64,000 nucleotides of DNA from Flavobacteriales bacterium UBA7666 (GCA_002483265.1 DLHO01000012.1:1-64000); one strand, 5' to 3'; counted from the stretch's first letter, positions 54,483 to 63,905 are shown. Translations and numbers: made by a program. Notes: a model not told the origin generated them from the letters alone.

Positions 54483-54506
54483 GATCTGATGATCATAAAC
54501 AATATG

Positions 54507-54540
54507 AAAGGATTTGCTGCGGCGGATCCTTTTTTGTTTT
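54507..54540 (+). terminator. terminator after the small membrane protein
   Basis: AAAGGAT pairs with ATCCTTT, with a 12-nt loop and T-rich tttttgtttt after it. Confidence 0.75.
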
Positions 54541-54541
54541 T

Positions 54542-55606
54542 CTAAAACAACTTCATTTGTCCGCTGGTATCCGGAATCGTGAATAAATCTGTTCTAAGTC
54601 TTGGAAACGGAGTTCCCGGAAGAAAACGTTTTCTTGCAAGCTGTACTTGTCGTTGAATATTCAGCGCATAAACACCTTCTCCTCTCATACGTGTTCCGGG
54701 ACGACTATCGCTTAGTTTTCCTCCATGCATTTCCCTGATCTGATTCAGTACTTTTTCTGCACGATCGGGATAATTTTTGGTGACCCAATCCGTGAAAATT
54801 TCTCCGTTCGGACCATTGAGTCGCACAATTTGATGATACATACTGGAAGCTCCGCGTTTGGAAACAGCTTCTGCAATCGAGAAAATCTCATCATCATTCA
54901 AAGCAGGGATAATTGGAGCCATCAGTACATTTACCGGAATTCCATGTTGGACCAGCAGTTCAATTGCCGCTAGTTTTTTGTGACTGGTTGCAGTTCGTGG
55001 TTCCAGTTTTCTGCGTAAGTCTTCCTTCAAGCTGGTCAAACTGATATTTACTGCAACTAAATTCAGTTTTGCCAATTCTTCCAGAATATCAATATCTCTG
55101 GTGATCAACGCATTTTTGGTAATGATTCCAACCGGATGCCGGTATTTCAGCATGATTTCCAGCAAACTTCGCGTGATTTTGTATTCCCGTTCACAGGGTT
55201 GATAACAGTCTGTATTTCCCGAAATTGAAATGGTTTGAACTTTCCAGGATTTCTTATTCAAGGCTTCTTCCAGTAATTCGGGAGCGTTTTTCTTAACAAG
55301 AATCACCCGTTCGAAATCAGTTCCGGCACTGTAACCCCAATATTCATGGGTTGGTCTGGCATAGCAATAGGTGCAACCATGTTCACAGCCTTGGTACGGA
55401 TTTAGCGAATAGTACATTCCCACATCCGAACTCGTCAACTTGTTTACGATGGTTTTGGGATGAACTTCAATGAACTTGGTTTTTAAATCCGGTTCTTCCA
55501 AAGGATCAATATCATCAAAATCATCTCCTTTCTCGTGTGAAAAGAACCTGTTTTGCGGATTTATCTGAGCTCCACGGCCGTTTTTATAGATTAAATTATC
55601 TGACAT
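54542..55606 (-). CDS. PA0069-type radical SAM protein
   Basis: This 354-residue protein has the radical SAM cluster motif CEHGCTYCYARPTHEYWG near residue 76, a CxxxCxxC site for 4Fe-4S and S-adenosylmethionine. Other family blocks are ISISGNTDCYQPCE and VAVNISLTSLKEDL. This is the pattern of the PA0069/SplB-like group. The substrate is not known for the family. A TACCTTTG box (55638-55631, minus) lies 25 nt before the start. Confidence 0.9.
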   Translation of the reverse strand: MSDNLIYKNGRGAQINPQNRFFSHEKGDDFDDIDPLEEPDLKTKFIEVHPKTIVNKLTSSDVGMYYSLNPYQGCEHGCTYCYARPTHEYWGYSAGTDFERVILVKKNAPELLEEALNKKSWKVQTISISGNTDCYQPCEREYKITRSLLEIMLKYRHPVGIITKNALITRDIDILEELAKLNLVAVNISLTSLKEDLRRKLEPRTATSHKKLAAIELLVQHGIPVNVLMAPIIPALNDDEIFSIAEAVSKRGASSMYHQIVRLNGPNGEIFTDWVTKNYPDRAEKVLNQIREMHGGKLSDSRPGTRMRGEGVYALNIQRQVQLARKRFLPGTPFPRLRTDLFTIPDTSGQMKLF

Positions 55607-55692
55607 TGCTTTAACGGGATGAGGTTAAAGCAAAGGTATGATTATTATTTCGTTTTTATTTGATTAAATAATAATCTTTTAAGATTCGATTT

Positions 55693-55717
55693 GCGCGAGC
55701 AAGATGCTCGCGCTAGC
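55693..55717. repeat. REP-like palindrome, copy 3
   Basis: GCGCGAGCA-aga-TGCTCGCGC is a perfect 9-bp stem with a 3-nt loop, followed by TAGC. It is placed just after the stop of the NTF2-like gene, where it could also protect or end the message. Confidence 0.7.
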
Positions 55718-55724
55718 TTATTAT

Positions 55725-56177
55725 TTAATCTTTTTGGTCTGGCTTCCAGGAAGCTGCCAGTTGATCCAGTGCTCCGGCTTTCTTAGCTATTCCAATCGTG
55801 TTGGGAAAGTCTTTGTAATGAACGATTCCGGATTCTCCAAAGCGGATGAGTGCGATTGACGATTGGATGTGAAATACACCGCCCGCTTTAACTGATCTGC
55901 CTTTTGTGAAGTATTCTACCGTTGTGACTTCGTTGCTGTGGTAACTTTTAGTCATAATTTCCTCGATATGAATCAGTTTTGAGAGAGGATTTGAAGCGAT
56001 GCTTTCGAAGTGCTTTTTGATTTCCGCTAATCCTTTGAGGATGGTTCCATCATTTATCCCAAAAGGGATTTCGAAAATGGCATTTTCTTCAAAATAGCTT
56101 ACGAACTTAATATAGTCGCTGTTTTGAAGTGCTTCAGCAAGCTCTGTAATAATCTGATTTTTTTTGATCTCTGTCAT
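55725..56177 (-). CDS. NTF2-like (SnoaL-type) protein
   Basis: This 150-residue protein has the cone-shaped NTF2-like fold pattern. An N-terminal helix (ITELAEALQNSDYIKFVSYF) is followed by ENAIFEIPFG, then GLAEIKKHFESI, and strands in the second half including VTTVEYFTKGRSVKAGG. Such proteins include small isomerases, hydrolases and ligand-binding proteins. No catalytic dyad can be assigned. It is a single-gene unit. Confidence 0.75.
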   Translation of the reverse strand: MTEIKKNQIITELAEALQNSDYIKFVSYFEENAIFEIPFGINDGTILKGLAEIKKHFESIASNPLSKLIHIEEIMTKSYHSNEVTTVEYFTKGRSVKAGGVFHIQSSIALIRFGESGIVHYKDFPNTIGIAKKAGALDQLAASWKPDQKD

Positions 56178-56254
56178 GTTTTGTAATTAAGAACCGGTTT
56201 ATTCTCTAATGTACGAAATGGAGTAGTATGGAAACGTTAAAAGATGTGTTGATA

Positions 56255-56314
56255 TCCACCTTTTTTCCGCCGCGACGGACCAAAAAGGTGGAGCCAAATC
56301 CCGATAGCTATCGG
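56255..56314. repeat. hairpin family copy 2 plus shared palindrome
   Basis: TCCACCTTTTT pairs perfectly with AAAAAGGTGGA (11 bp), with an inner TCCG/CGGA pair. It is followed by CCAAAT and the palindrome CCGATAGCTATCGG at 56301-56314. The hairpin matches the layout at 40772-40801; the palindrome recurs with one change at 42499-42513. Confidence 0.6.
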
Positions 56315-56411
56315 AACCAAGCGTGGTAAACCGAACAACCTGTTAGCAGGTCATGACAGTTGCCCGATCTCGTTTACAAATGCGCCGAACGAAGATTCAA
56401 TTAAGCTGATT

Positions 56412-56507
56412 TAATTTGGTATTCATCAATCAGTTTCAGATATGTAACAGCTACAATTAAACTTGGGCTGCCTATAAAAATGAGTTTTCCCGGTTTTTGT
56501 TTGAGTG
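56412..56507 (-). pseudogene. remnant of a DHFR/RibD-C-like gene
   Basis: These 96 bp match 61188-61283, inside the intact DHFR-like gene, with about eight differences (roughly 90% identity, counted by eye). The shared stretch still encodes IFIGSPSLIVAVTYLKLIDE in frame, against IFIGSPSLIVAATNLKLIDE in the intact gene. Both ends are missing and the frame stops just after the match (QIKSA). It is a broken partial copy, 4.7 kb from the source. Confidence 0.85.
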
Positions 56508-56576
56508 CAGGACATATGGCTTTCCAGAGAACTTTGTTATTTTTACTAACTTGAAGAAAATGATTAAACCAGGTGC

Positions 56577-58559
56577 ATGTTCCTATTAACAAGATTCCAT
56601 CAATTCATTTTTTGTTTTTTACTTCTCCAGTCATTTCACGGGCATGCTCAGAACCAGGAGATTGATTCTTTGAAAGTTCTGCTGTCAGACTCGAAAATTC
56701 ACGATACAACCCGTTTAGGAATCATCAGTTCCATTCTTGGATATACCAGATCCGGTGATTCGATCAGTGTGTATTACAATGCAATTGTTGGGAAAATCGT
56801 TTTTCGGAATCTAAAGAAAAAGAATTTAAATGCTGATTTGAAGAAGACCTATTCTTTGTATGCCGCTTATTGGTATTGCGATAAAGCCACGGAACTATTC
56901 TCAGCAAAAAACGGTCAGCAGGTTCTCCATTATTACGAGAAGGCTATTAGTTTGTTCAAGCGCCTAGGAATGGAGGAGGAGCGCTGGATTACCGTAACAA
57001 ACAAAGGGAATATTCTGAGAAAAATGAATGCGCATGAAGATGCCATTACCTGTTATTTTCAGGCTTTAAAGCATCAGGAACTTACCGGAGATGTCCTTGG
57101 AGTTGCAGCAACAAACTCTTCGATCGGGCAGGTATATGACGATCAGGGCAATTTTTCGAAGGCAATAAATTATTATAAAAAAGCACTGATTACTTATCGC
57201 TCAATCAAAGAGAAAACCCGTCAGGATTTGTTTGAAATGGCTGTAATCTTGCATAACATCGGTTTCGCCTATTATAACAAGGGAAATTTGGAAGAAGCCA
57301 AGAATTATTATTTCCGGTCTTTGAAAATTGCAAAGGAAAACGACTTTTCCGATCATTTGGCTTTTGATGCGAACAAGATTGGAGATATTTACCTCGATCA
57401 GAAAAACTATGATGAAGCGCTAAAGCTGTTTGAAGAGGGATTGCTCTATGCGAAAGAAGACCGTTCCACCACGAGTTTGTTACTCAGCATGGGAGAGTTA
57501 TATCTGCAAAAAGGAATGTTGGGAAAATCAGAGTTTTATTCCCGAAAAGGACTTGAAAGAGCTTTGAAATCACATGATTCAGGAATGCTGCAAAGGAGTT
57601 ACGACAATTTGTATCAACTCTATAAAGTGATGAGGAAGCCGGATCAGGCTTTGAACATGTTTGAATTATATATTCGGGAGAAAGAAGCCTTCAACGAAGA
57701 AGAATCGAAAAATATTCTGGTTCAGCAGGAACTGAAATACACCTATGAGAAAAAGGAATTACTGACCAAAATCGGGCAGGAAAAAAAGATTGCGGCCTTG
57801 AAGCTGATCAATGAACAGAAGGCGGCGCGTAAAGACAAAATGCTTTATCTTTTGATTGCTACTGCTTTGGCATTACTCATTGGTTGTTTGGGGGTCTATT
57901 ATTATTTCAGACAAAAGAATATCCGGAACATGCATAAAAACAATGAACTCAAACAAAAGCTCTTACTCACACAAATGAATCCGCATTTTATTTTTAATTC
58001 GGTGGATAATATCCAAAGTTTGATCTATAACAAACAGGAGAAAGACGCAATCAATTACCTGACAAAATTCTCTAAACTTACCCGTCAAATTCTGGAGTAT
58101 TCGAGTGAGAACTACATTCTGCTAACTGAGGAGATTGCGATGCTGGAGAATTACCTTACCATTCAAAAACTGCTTTATAACAGCAATTTTACCTACGGGA
58201 TTGAATGGGATGAAAATACCGATCCGGAATCCATCCTTGTACCGCCGATGCTGACACAGCCCTTTATAGAGAATGCAATCAAACACGGCCTGAAAAATAA
58301 GCAGGAAGGAGGGGTGATTCATATCCGTTACACTACTTTAAACAACCAACTTTGGTTTGAAGTCACAGACAACGGCTCGGGACTGGTTGGCGAACATAAA
58401 ACTCAGAAGTCATTATCGACTCAAATTACGAAGGAACGGCTGGAACGAATTACAGAAAAAAAAGATGTGGTAATCCACATGCAGAATATTACAGATGCTT
58501 CAGATAACATTCTGGGAGTGAAGACCCGTTTCGAAATCCCCTTCGTTTACAACCATTAA
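56577..58559 (+). CDS. TPR sensor histidine kinase, LytS-like class
   Basis: This 660-residue protein has a signal sequence (MFLLTRFHQFIFCFLLLQSF) and a periplasmic region of TPR units from about 100 to 370 (for example ITCYFQALKHQELTGDVLG, AINYYKKALITYRS). A coiled coil and membrane helix follow at about 422-444. The His_kinase domain carries QMNPHFIFNSVDN with the phospho-acceptor histidine near 469. The ATPase domain contains PFIENAIKHGLKN and VTDNGSGL. It phosphorylates the LytTR regulator that starts 2 nt after its stop. The signal is unknown. Confidence 0.92.
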   Translation: MFLLTRFHQFIFCFLLLQSFHGHAQNQEIDSLKVLLSDSKIHDTTRLGIISSILGYTRSGDSISVYYNAIVGKIVFRNLKKKNLNADLKKTYSLYAAYWYCDKATELFSAKNGQQVLHYYEKAISLFKRLGMEEERWITVTNKGNILRKMNAHEDAITCYFQALKHQELTGDVLGVAATNSSIGQVYDDQGNFSKAINYYKKALITYRSIKEKTRQDLFEMAVILHNIGFAYYNKGNLEEAKNYYFRSLKIAKENDFSDHLAFDANKIGDIYLDQKNYDEALKLFEEGLLYAKEDRSTTSLLLSMGELYLQKGMLGKSEFYSRKGLERALKSHDSGMLQRSYDNLYQLYKVMRKPDQALNMFELYIREKEAFNEEESKNILVQQELKYTYEKKELLTKIGQEKKIAALKLINEQKAARKDKMLYLLIATALALLIGCLGVYYYFRQKNIRNMHKNNELKQKLLLTQMNPHFIFNSVDNIQSLIYNKQEKDAINYLTKFSKLTRQILEYSSENYILLTEEIAMLENYLTIQKLLYNSNFTYGIEWDENTDPESILVPPMLTQPFIENAIKHGLKNKQEGGVIHIRYTTLNNQLWFEVTDNGSGLVGEHKTQKSLSTQITKERLERITEKKDVVIHMQNITDASDNILGVKTRFEIPFVYNH

Positions 58560-58561
58560 CC

Positions 58562-59308
58562 ATGATTAGAGCCATTATAATTGAAGATATTGATACGATC
58601 CGGCAGAAAAATTGTGCGGTCATAAAGGAACATTGCCCGAATGTAGCAATCATTGCTGAAGCAGATAGTGTGAAAACCGGTCAGGAAGCCATCCGGAAAT
58701 ATTTACCTGATTTGGTTTTCTTAGATGTAGAAATGGCAGATGGAACAGGTTTCGACTTGCTTCAGGGGCTGATGCCGATCCATTTCAAAGTCATTTTTAT
58801 CACGGCTCATCAGGAATTTGCAATCAAAGCTTTCCGTTTCAGTGCAATCGATTTTTTGTTGAAACCAATTGATCCCGATGACCTCGTGGAAGCTGTGAGG
58901 AAAGCAGCCGAAAACATGAGCAAAGATCTGTTGGAAATGCAGTTCAATGCCTTGTTTTCTAATATGGAACGATCGAAAAGCAACCAGAAACTCATTTTAA
59001 AAACTGCCGAAAGAATCTATTCTGTCAACGTACAGGATATTATACGCTGTGAATCGGAGAAAAACTATTCAACTTTTTACCTGCTGAACGGACAACAATT
59101 GCTGGTATCGACTACCTTAAAAGAATATGAAACGATGCTGGTCCCCATGGGCTTTTTCAGAAGTCATCAATCGCACCTGATCAACATGCTTTATTTCGAT
59201 CATTACCTGAAAGGAGATAATAACACGATTGTAATGAAAGATAAAACAGCTATTCCGCTTGCAATCCGCAAAAAAGAAGAATTTTTAAGCCTGCTTAAAA
59301 CGCTCTGA
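58562..59308 (+). CDS. LytTR family response regulator
   Basis: This 248-residue protein has a receiver domain (1-120) with phospho-acceptor D55 in LVFLDVEMADGTG and the lysine in DFLLKPID. The C-terminal LytTR DNA-binding domain (about 145-245) has RIYSVNVQDIIRCESEKNY and FFRSHQSHLINML. It pairs with the upstream kinase (2 nt between them). Possible targets include the secreted protein gene 150 nt downstream, though no operator is identified. Confidence 0.94.
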   Translation: MIRAIIIEDIDTIRQKNCAVIKEHCPNVAIIAEADSVKTGQEAIRKYLPDLVFLDVEMADGTGFDLLQGLMPIHFKVIFITAHQEFAIKAFRFSAIDFLLKPIDPDDLVEAVRKAAENMSKDLLEMQFNALFSNMERSKSNQKLILKTAERIYSVNVQDIIRCESEKNYSTFYLLNGQQLLVSTTLKEYETMLVPMGFFRSHQSHLINMLYFDHYLKGDNNTIVMKDKTAIPLAIRKKEEFLSLLKTL

Positions 59309-59461
59309 GAAGCTTCTGAAACAAATTTCCTTGATTTATCAACGAACTTCCTCACAATGACTGCGGATATTCATTTCTGAAAATCGTGCCCGTAATCTCC
59401 TTTATTTTTGTCGAAAAATCAGACTTTGGAACTGATCAAATCATTCATTCAAATCACAAAA

Positions 59462-60967
59462 ATGAAAAAAATAAGTTTAAGCCTTTTATTTATCGGTGTG
59501 TTCCTACAGCTCCATTCGCAAAGACTTTCGGGCATGTTAGAGAATGGAGTTAACAAAAAGGCGTTCAGTAAAGCTTTAGATAATATCGCAGAAAAGCCCA
59601 ACCGTTCATTTTATAAAATCGGCAATATCGATTATATTGGAACAGACATTGGGAGTGACGGCTTTGAAGCTTATGATAATAATATTTACGCTGATGTAGA
59701 GAAAAACGGAGATGATTTGACTGTCATTCTTTACAAAGGGAATTCATCTTCAAAAGATTTTCGATTTTGTAAATACTATCATGGACATGATGAGGAAAAT
59801 ATGAAAAATACGCACTTCCGAAAGCTGGATGGTGATGTGTATGCTTTAGTTACAGATCTTGACAGATTAAGCGATCAAAATGATTTCATCCTTTATTCTG
59901 AAGCGAAAGGACTTTATTTCCATTTGTTATATTATGATACTCAAGAAGGGACAAAAAGAGGAGGAGGTTTTTATAAAAAAACGAAAGGCGAGAAAATTGC
60001 TTCTGCTGATTTGGAAGAAGAAAAAAAGGACTTTGAAAGTTATATCGACACGTATGAAAAAGCGGTGGCAGCATACCAAAATAAGCAAAAGCAATTAGCA
60101 ATTAAAACCATCATGGATAAGCCGGATGAAGGTATTGGATCCGACTTTCAGAAGAAAAATATAGGGAAAGTATTATTCGGGAACAAAGTAAGCGAAGAAA
60201 ACAAATTCATGGCAGCATCCTACAAATCAAAGTTTACACTGGATGAAAAAATCAGCTGCAGTTTTTTCCTGGATAAAGGACTAGCCAAATATATAGACAC
60301 AAGCTCAACAGTTATCAAAGAAAATTTGAGTGAAAACGGGGAGAGCAAGTTTCGGATAAAAGTCACGATTGACGGTACAAAATCAGGAAACAATACCATT
60401 TACATTAAAAATGTTTCTGCCAAATCTAAAACGAGTGGTGTTTTTGATTTGGTATTGCGAAACGCGACTATGGGAAATAATTACTGGTTACAGTCCCTGT
60501 TTCCTGAAAAGATTGAAGATAAAGAGCATGTAGTGAAAGTTGAAGTGATGTTGGAGGGCGATTTAAATACGGTAATTGCTTCGGGGACATATACCTATAT
60601 TCCAAAAAAAGCAGCCAAGGTACCCAATGGATTTGCGTGTAATCCTGCAGCAGAAATTAAGAATGCTTCTATTTTGGCCTTAAAACCACGGTTAAAAGAA
60701 ATAGCTGCTTTTGGTATCGCACTCTACAATAAAAGAGAAGTTCGCAATTATTCCTTTGTTAACTTAACCATTGTGAGTGAATGGAATACTTCGGTTGATG
60801 AATACGGTTTCACTAGCACCTTTTTGTATGTCACGCTTCATTGCAAAGACTCAAAAGGAAACTCCTTTTTGTTTACAGATAAATTTAATAGCAACGATAA
60901 ATCAGATATGGGGTATTTTGATGCCTTATCAGATAGGAATTTCAATGTAAACTTTTGTGACCAATAA
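59462..60967 (+). CDS. secreted protein of unknown function
   Basis: The ATG at 59462 gives 501 residues with a signal peptide (MKKISLSLLFIGVFLQLHSQ). The in-frame TTG at 59408 overlaps a TATTTTTG promoter-like box (59403-59410) and is rejected. The protein is Lys/Asp-rich with a helical central part (LEEEKKDFESYIDTYEKAVAAY in shortened view) and a beta-rich second half. I recognise no family and no sorting domain. It follows the kinase/LytTR pair, which could control it, and ends at a strong terminator. Confidence 0.7.
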   Translation: MKKISLSLLFIGVFLQLHSQRLSGMLENGVNKKAFSKALDNIAEKPNRSFYKIGNIDYIGTDIGSDGFEAYDNNIYADVEKNGDDLTVILYKGNSSSKDFRFCKYYHGHDEENMKNTHFRKLDGDVYALVTDLDRLSDQNDFILYSEAKGLYFHLLYYDTQEGTKRGGGFYKKTKGEKIASADLEEEKKDFESYIDTYEKAVAAYQNKQKQLAIKTIMDKPDEGIGSDFQKKNIGKVLFGNKVSEENKFMAASYKSKFTLDEKISCSFFLDKGLAKYIDTSSTVIKENLSENGESKFRIKVTIDGTKSGNNTIYIKNVSAKSKTSGVFDLVLRNATMGNNYWLQSLFPEKIEDKEHVVKVEVMLEGDLNTVIASGTYTYIPKKAAKVPNGFACNPAAEIKNASILALKPRLKEIAAFGIALYNKREVRNYSFVNLTIVSEWNTSVDEYGFTSTFLYVTLHCKDSKGNSFLFTDKFNSNDKSDMGYFDALSDRNFNVNFCDQ

Positions 60968-61008
60968 CCCGCGTGAGTAAAAGATCTGTTGATTTTTAAA
61001 GAATGATA

Positions 61009-61054
61009 AGCAGAAAGAGAATGAGGATTAGAAAATCATTCTTTTTCTGCTTTT
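61009..61054 (+). terminator. strong hairpin between convergent genes
   Basis: AGCAGAAAGAGAATGA (61009-61024) pairs with TCATTCTTTTTCTGCT (61036-61051) over 16 bp with one wobble, followed by TTT. It probably ends transcripts from both sides, best on the plus strand. Confidence 0.8.
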
Positions 61055-61056
61055 GA

Positions 61057-61605
61057 CTATTTCGGATGATAGTAAAGCGTTACTGCTCCGCACTCAAAAG
61101 TCTTTGTCTTGATGAGTTCCAGATCCATTTTATCAGAAGTATTTTTAAATAGGGGAAGACCCTTACCAGCGATAACCGGATGAACCATAATTTGGTATTC
61201 ATCGATCAGTTTCAAATTTGTAGCAGCTACAATTAAACTTGGGCTGCCGATAAAAATAGGTTTTCCCTGTTTTTGTTTGAGTATTGAAATTTCTTCTTCC
61301 AAACTGCGTGTTGCCAATCGGGAGTTTTTCCATGAAAGGTGATCCAGTGTATGCGAAAAAACAACTTTTGAAATGTTGTCAATTAGAACAGCGAATTCAT
61401 CTTCTGTTTTGTTTCCACTAGGATTTTGAACTAATATGGGCCAATAACTTTCCATCAATTGGTAAGTCGTTCGTCCATAGACCAAATCACCTGTTTCCTT
61501 TAGCAGGTCGTTGTAATGCTGAGTGGTCTCGTCGTCCGGGATTACAAGCGTGTGATCACAAAATCCGTCGAGGGTCATATTGATTGCTGCGATAGTTTTT
61601 CTCAT
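61057..61605 (-). CDS. dihydrofolate reductase / RibD C-terminal-like protein
   Basis: This 182-residue protein has the DHFR/RibD C-terminal reductase fold: MRKTIAAINMTLDGFCDH at the start, VYGRTTYQLMESYWP in the nucleotide-binding region, and IFIGSPSLIVAATNLKLIDEY near the end. Family members are small NADPH-dependent reductases or of unknown activity; true DHFR or pyrimidine reductase roles are not implied. A partial copy of residues near 105-140 lies at 56412-56507. Confidence 0.85.
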   Translation of the reverse strand: MRKTIAAINMTLDGFCDHTLVIPDDETTQHYNDLLKETGDLVYGRTTYQLMESYWPILVQNPSGNKTEDEFAVLIDNISKVVFSHTLDHLSWKNSRLATRSLEEEISILKQKQGKPIFIGSPSLIVAATNLKLIDEYQIMVHPVIAGKGLPLFKNTSDKMDLELIKTKTFECGAVTLYYHPK

Positions 61606-61676
61606 GACTTTTTATTTGAATCCTACTTTATCATATGCTAACGATATTCAAGGAGCGATTATATAATACCTCTATC

Positions 61677-63746
61677 TCATCTGCTTATAATCAGTTTTTT
61701 GGAAGAAATCGTGTTGTCAGTCTGAATTACCACCAGATAAGTTCCGTTCTTTAATTCTGAAGTACTGATCTTGTTTGTTGCATTCAGGTGTCCGGAGATG
61801 ATTTCTTTTCCGCACAGGTCTATAATCTGGTATGCCGCATTCGGGATACTGTTTTCAATAGTAATCTGATCTGCAGCCGGATTTGGATAAAGTTTCACCG
61901 TCTGTTCCGAGTAATCGTTCACCCCCAGATTCAGATCAGAAAGTCCCAGTTTCCAGATTCCATTTCCTATTGTTCCTGCAAATAAGGTATCCCCCTGTAT
62001 TTCTATTGTCCGGACATCCAGGTTTATTAATCCCTGATTCATAGGAACCCAGTTTTGTCCAAAATCATGCGTTCCGAAAACACCATCGGGAGTAGCAATA
62101 TACAATTCGGAACCACGGTTTACGAAGTCATAAATGTAACGATGTTGATTGGAAGGTAAGCCATTATTTGCGTGAGACCAAGTATTTCCATTGTCAAAAC
62201 TGACATACATTCCACTGGCCATATTGATGAATAATGCACCATCGCAGGAAGCAAAACCGTAAGGTTCTGTATAGGGAAGACCATTCGTGCTGGACTGAGC
62301 CCAATTTTGATTGTTAATCAATTGGATCACCTGACCATTCGAACAAGCAGCTGCATAAGGTATTGAATTGTATACTATAAAGTCATTAAAAGCATTACAA
62401 AATGAAGAAGGTAGGTTAATATTTGTCCAGTTTGCTCCCAGATTATTCGTATATGCCATTTTCTCATTCTCACGTGCGTAGAGTTTACCATTTTCAAAAT
62501 AGATCTGGTAAGGATCATCTTCCGCAAACGGAACAGGACTTACCAGATTACTCCAGCTTGCACCATTATTCGGGCTAAAAAGGATAAAAGGGTTATCGTA
62601 TGGGGAAGAAGTAGTATTGTATTCGACTGAAAGAAAGACAGAATCATGGCTGGAAGTCAAATGAGAAAAGAAATCCTTGGTGACTGTTGGTGAAATGTCA
62701 TTCCAGTTTCCATTTGACTGATATTTATATACCTTGTTATTATCATCTGAAATCAATTGACTGGTTGTTGCCGTCATAGAGTTGATAAATGAGCAGATCA
62801 TCCCGGGTTGATCGTTGATCCATTGTCCGTTTTGGAGATAAAACACTCCTTTTGAATGAGTTCCACAGAGAAGCATATTTCCATAGTTTGAAACTACGTT
62901 TACATTTAAATCCGTCAACCCTGTATTGAATGAATTCCAGCTGACCCCGTTATTCAGAGATCGGATAATGCCATTACTTGCTGTAGCTAAGTAAATCACC
63001 TGATTATTTATTTCCAGAGAGGTAATATTTGAAGGAGAAGTATAAATCGTACTCCAGCTTGTTCCGTCATTGACGCTTCGGTATAAGGTATTGGCGATTA
63101 CCGTATAGAGGGTGTCATTAAATGCTTCAATCAGTGTGACCATTTCCAAAGGAAGTCCGGTATTTACGCTGGACCATTGAGTGAGTTGACCAGTGTTTCG
63201 GTATACTCCTTTTTTTGTTCCGCAAAAAATATAATTCTCCGATACTTCGATGTCAGTTACTATGTACAAATAAAGTGGCTGCCCGGAGAACGGGTCCCAA
63301 ACTATATCGGAAGGTAATCCGCTGTTATATGTACTCCAGGAAGTTCCATCAAAACTGTATTTATAAAATCCCGCATATTGACTTGCCACGTAAAGGCAGG
63401 AATCAGAATGTGCCAATGCTCTTGCTGAGCCAGCGGATATTTCCGCAGGAGGATTATTTGGCTGAGTTAAATCAATTCGTTTGATACCATTGTCATCACT
63501 GACATACAATTCATTTCCCTTTTTGGTGTAGCAGTCAAAACCAGATGGATTATTCAATACCCAGTTAGCTGCAACTTGATTTTTGGAAAAGTATCCGCAA
63601 TCGGTAGAAGTGATTACCAATGAGTCGTGCTCAACGATAGCTAGAACATTGATATTGCCGTATGGACCATTTGTGGGGGACCATTGAGAATAACATGGAT
63701 TGAATTGTATCAATACCAGAATCGTCAAAATGAAGGAGAATTTCAT
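61677..63746 (-). CDS. T9SS type A secreted protein with Asp-box (beta-propeller) repeats
   Basis: This 689-residue protein has a signal peptide (MKFSFILTILVLIQFNPCYS). Asp-box motifs recur through 200-600: SVNDGTSWSTI, SLNNGVSWNSF, SPNNGASWSNL, SFDNGNTWSHA and HDFGQNWVPM. This is typical of sortilin-like or sialidase-like beta-propellers. No sialidase catalytic residues were recognised. The last about 75 residues (VKLYPNPAADQITIEN, NGTYLVVIQTD) form a type A sorting domain, so the protein is exported by the T9SS. It stands alone, divergent from the tmRNA gene. Confidence 0.87.
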   Translation of the reverse strand: MKFSFILTILVLIQFNPCYSQWSPTNGPYGNINVLAIVEHDSLVITSTDCGYFSKNQVAANWVLNNPSGFDCYTKKGNELYVSDDNGIKRIDLTQPNNPPAEISAGSARALAHSDSCLYVASQYAGFYKYSFDGTSWSTYNSGLPSDIVWDPFSGQPLYLYIVTDIEVSENYIFCGTKKGVYRNTGQLTQWSSVNTGLPLEMVTLIEAFNDTLYTVIANTLYRSVNDGTSWSTIYTSPSNITSLEINNQVIYLATASNGIIRSLNNGVSWNSFNTGLTDLNVNVVSNYGNMLLCGTHSKGVFYLQNGQWINDQPGMICSFINSMTATTSQLISDDNNKVYKYQSNGNWNDISPTVTKDFFSHLTSSHDSVFLSVEYNTTSSPYDNPFILFSPNNGASWSNLVSPVPFAEDDPYQIYFENGKLYARENEKMAYTNNLGANWTNINLPSSFCNAFNDFIVYNSIPYAAACSNGQVIQLINNQNWAQSSTNGLPYTEPYGFASCDGALFINMASGMYVSFDNGNTWSHANNGLPSNQHRYIYDFVNRGSELYIATPDGVFGTHDFGQNWVPMNQGLINLDVRTIEIQGDTLFAGTIGNGIWKLGLSDLNLGVNDYSEQTVKLYPNPAADQITIENSIPNAAYQIIDLCGKEIISGHLNATNKISTSELKNGTYLVVIQTDNTISSKKLIISR

Positions 63747-63884
63747 AGGGCAGAGTGATTTAAGTTTTCAATGATACCAATAAATGTAGGGAAAAGATGT
63801 GGAAATCGAAAATGGTTGGATTTAGTTAGATCACATTTTAGTTAACAAAACACAAGAATCGATTCTGAACCCCGGATTTTTTGC

Positions 63885-63892
63885 TAAATTTG
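63885..63892 (+). promoter_or_regulatory. candidate -7 box for tmRNA
   Basis: TAAATTTG fits TAnnTTTG and ends 13 nt before the first base of mature tmRNA, which is produced by RNase P trimming. No clear -33 element was found. Confidence 0.5.
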
Positions 63893-63905
63893 TCTTGTTA
63901 CAACT

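Larger units (their letters stand above)
56178..56576. other. intergenic region with repeats and a gene remnant
   Basis: This 399-nt gap holds a long hairpin and a palindrome (56255-56314) and a 96-bp fragment of a DHFR-like gene (56412-56507). Between them, 56315-56411 has a small CCTG/CAGG hairpin (near 56339-56350) and no gene. No clear promoter for the kinase that follows was recognised. Confidence 0.55.

Noticed and set aside
56401..56592. A 63-codon gene on the minus strand
   Set aside because: Its middle is a partial copy of the DHFR-like gene, the rest is unrelated, and it overlaps the start of the kinase gene; called a remnant instead.
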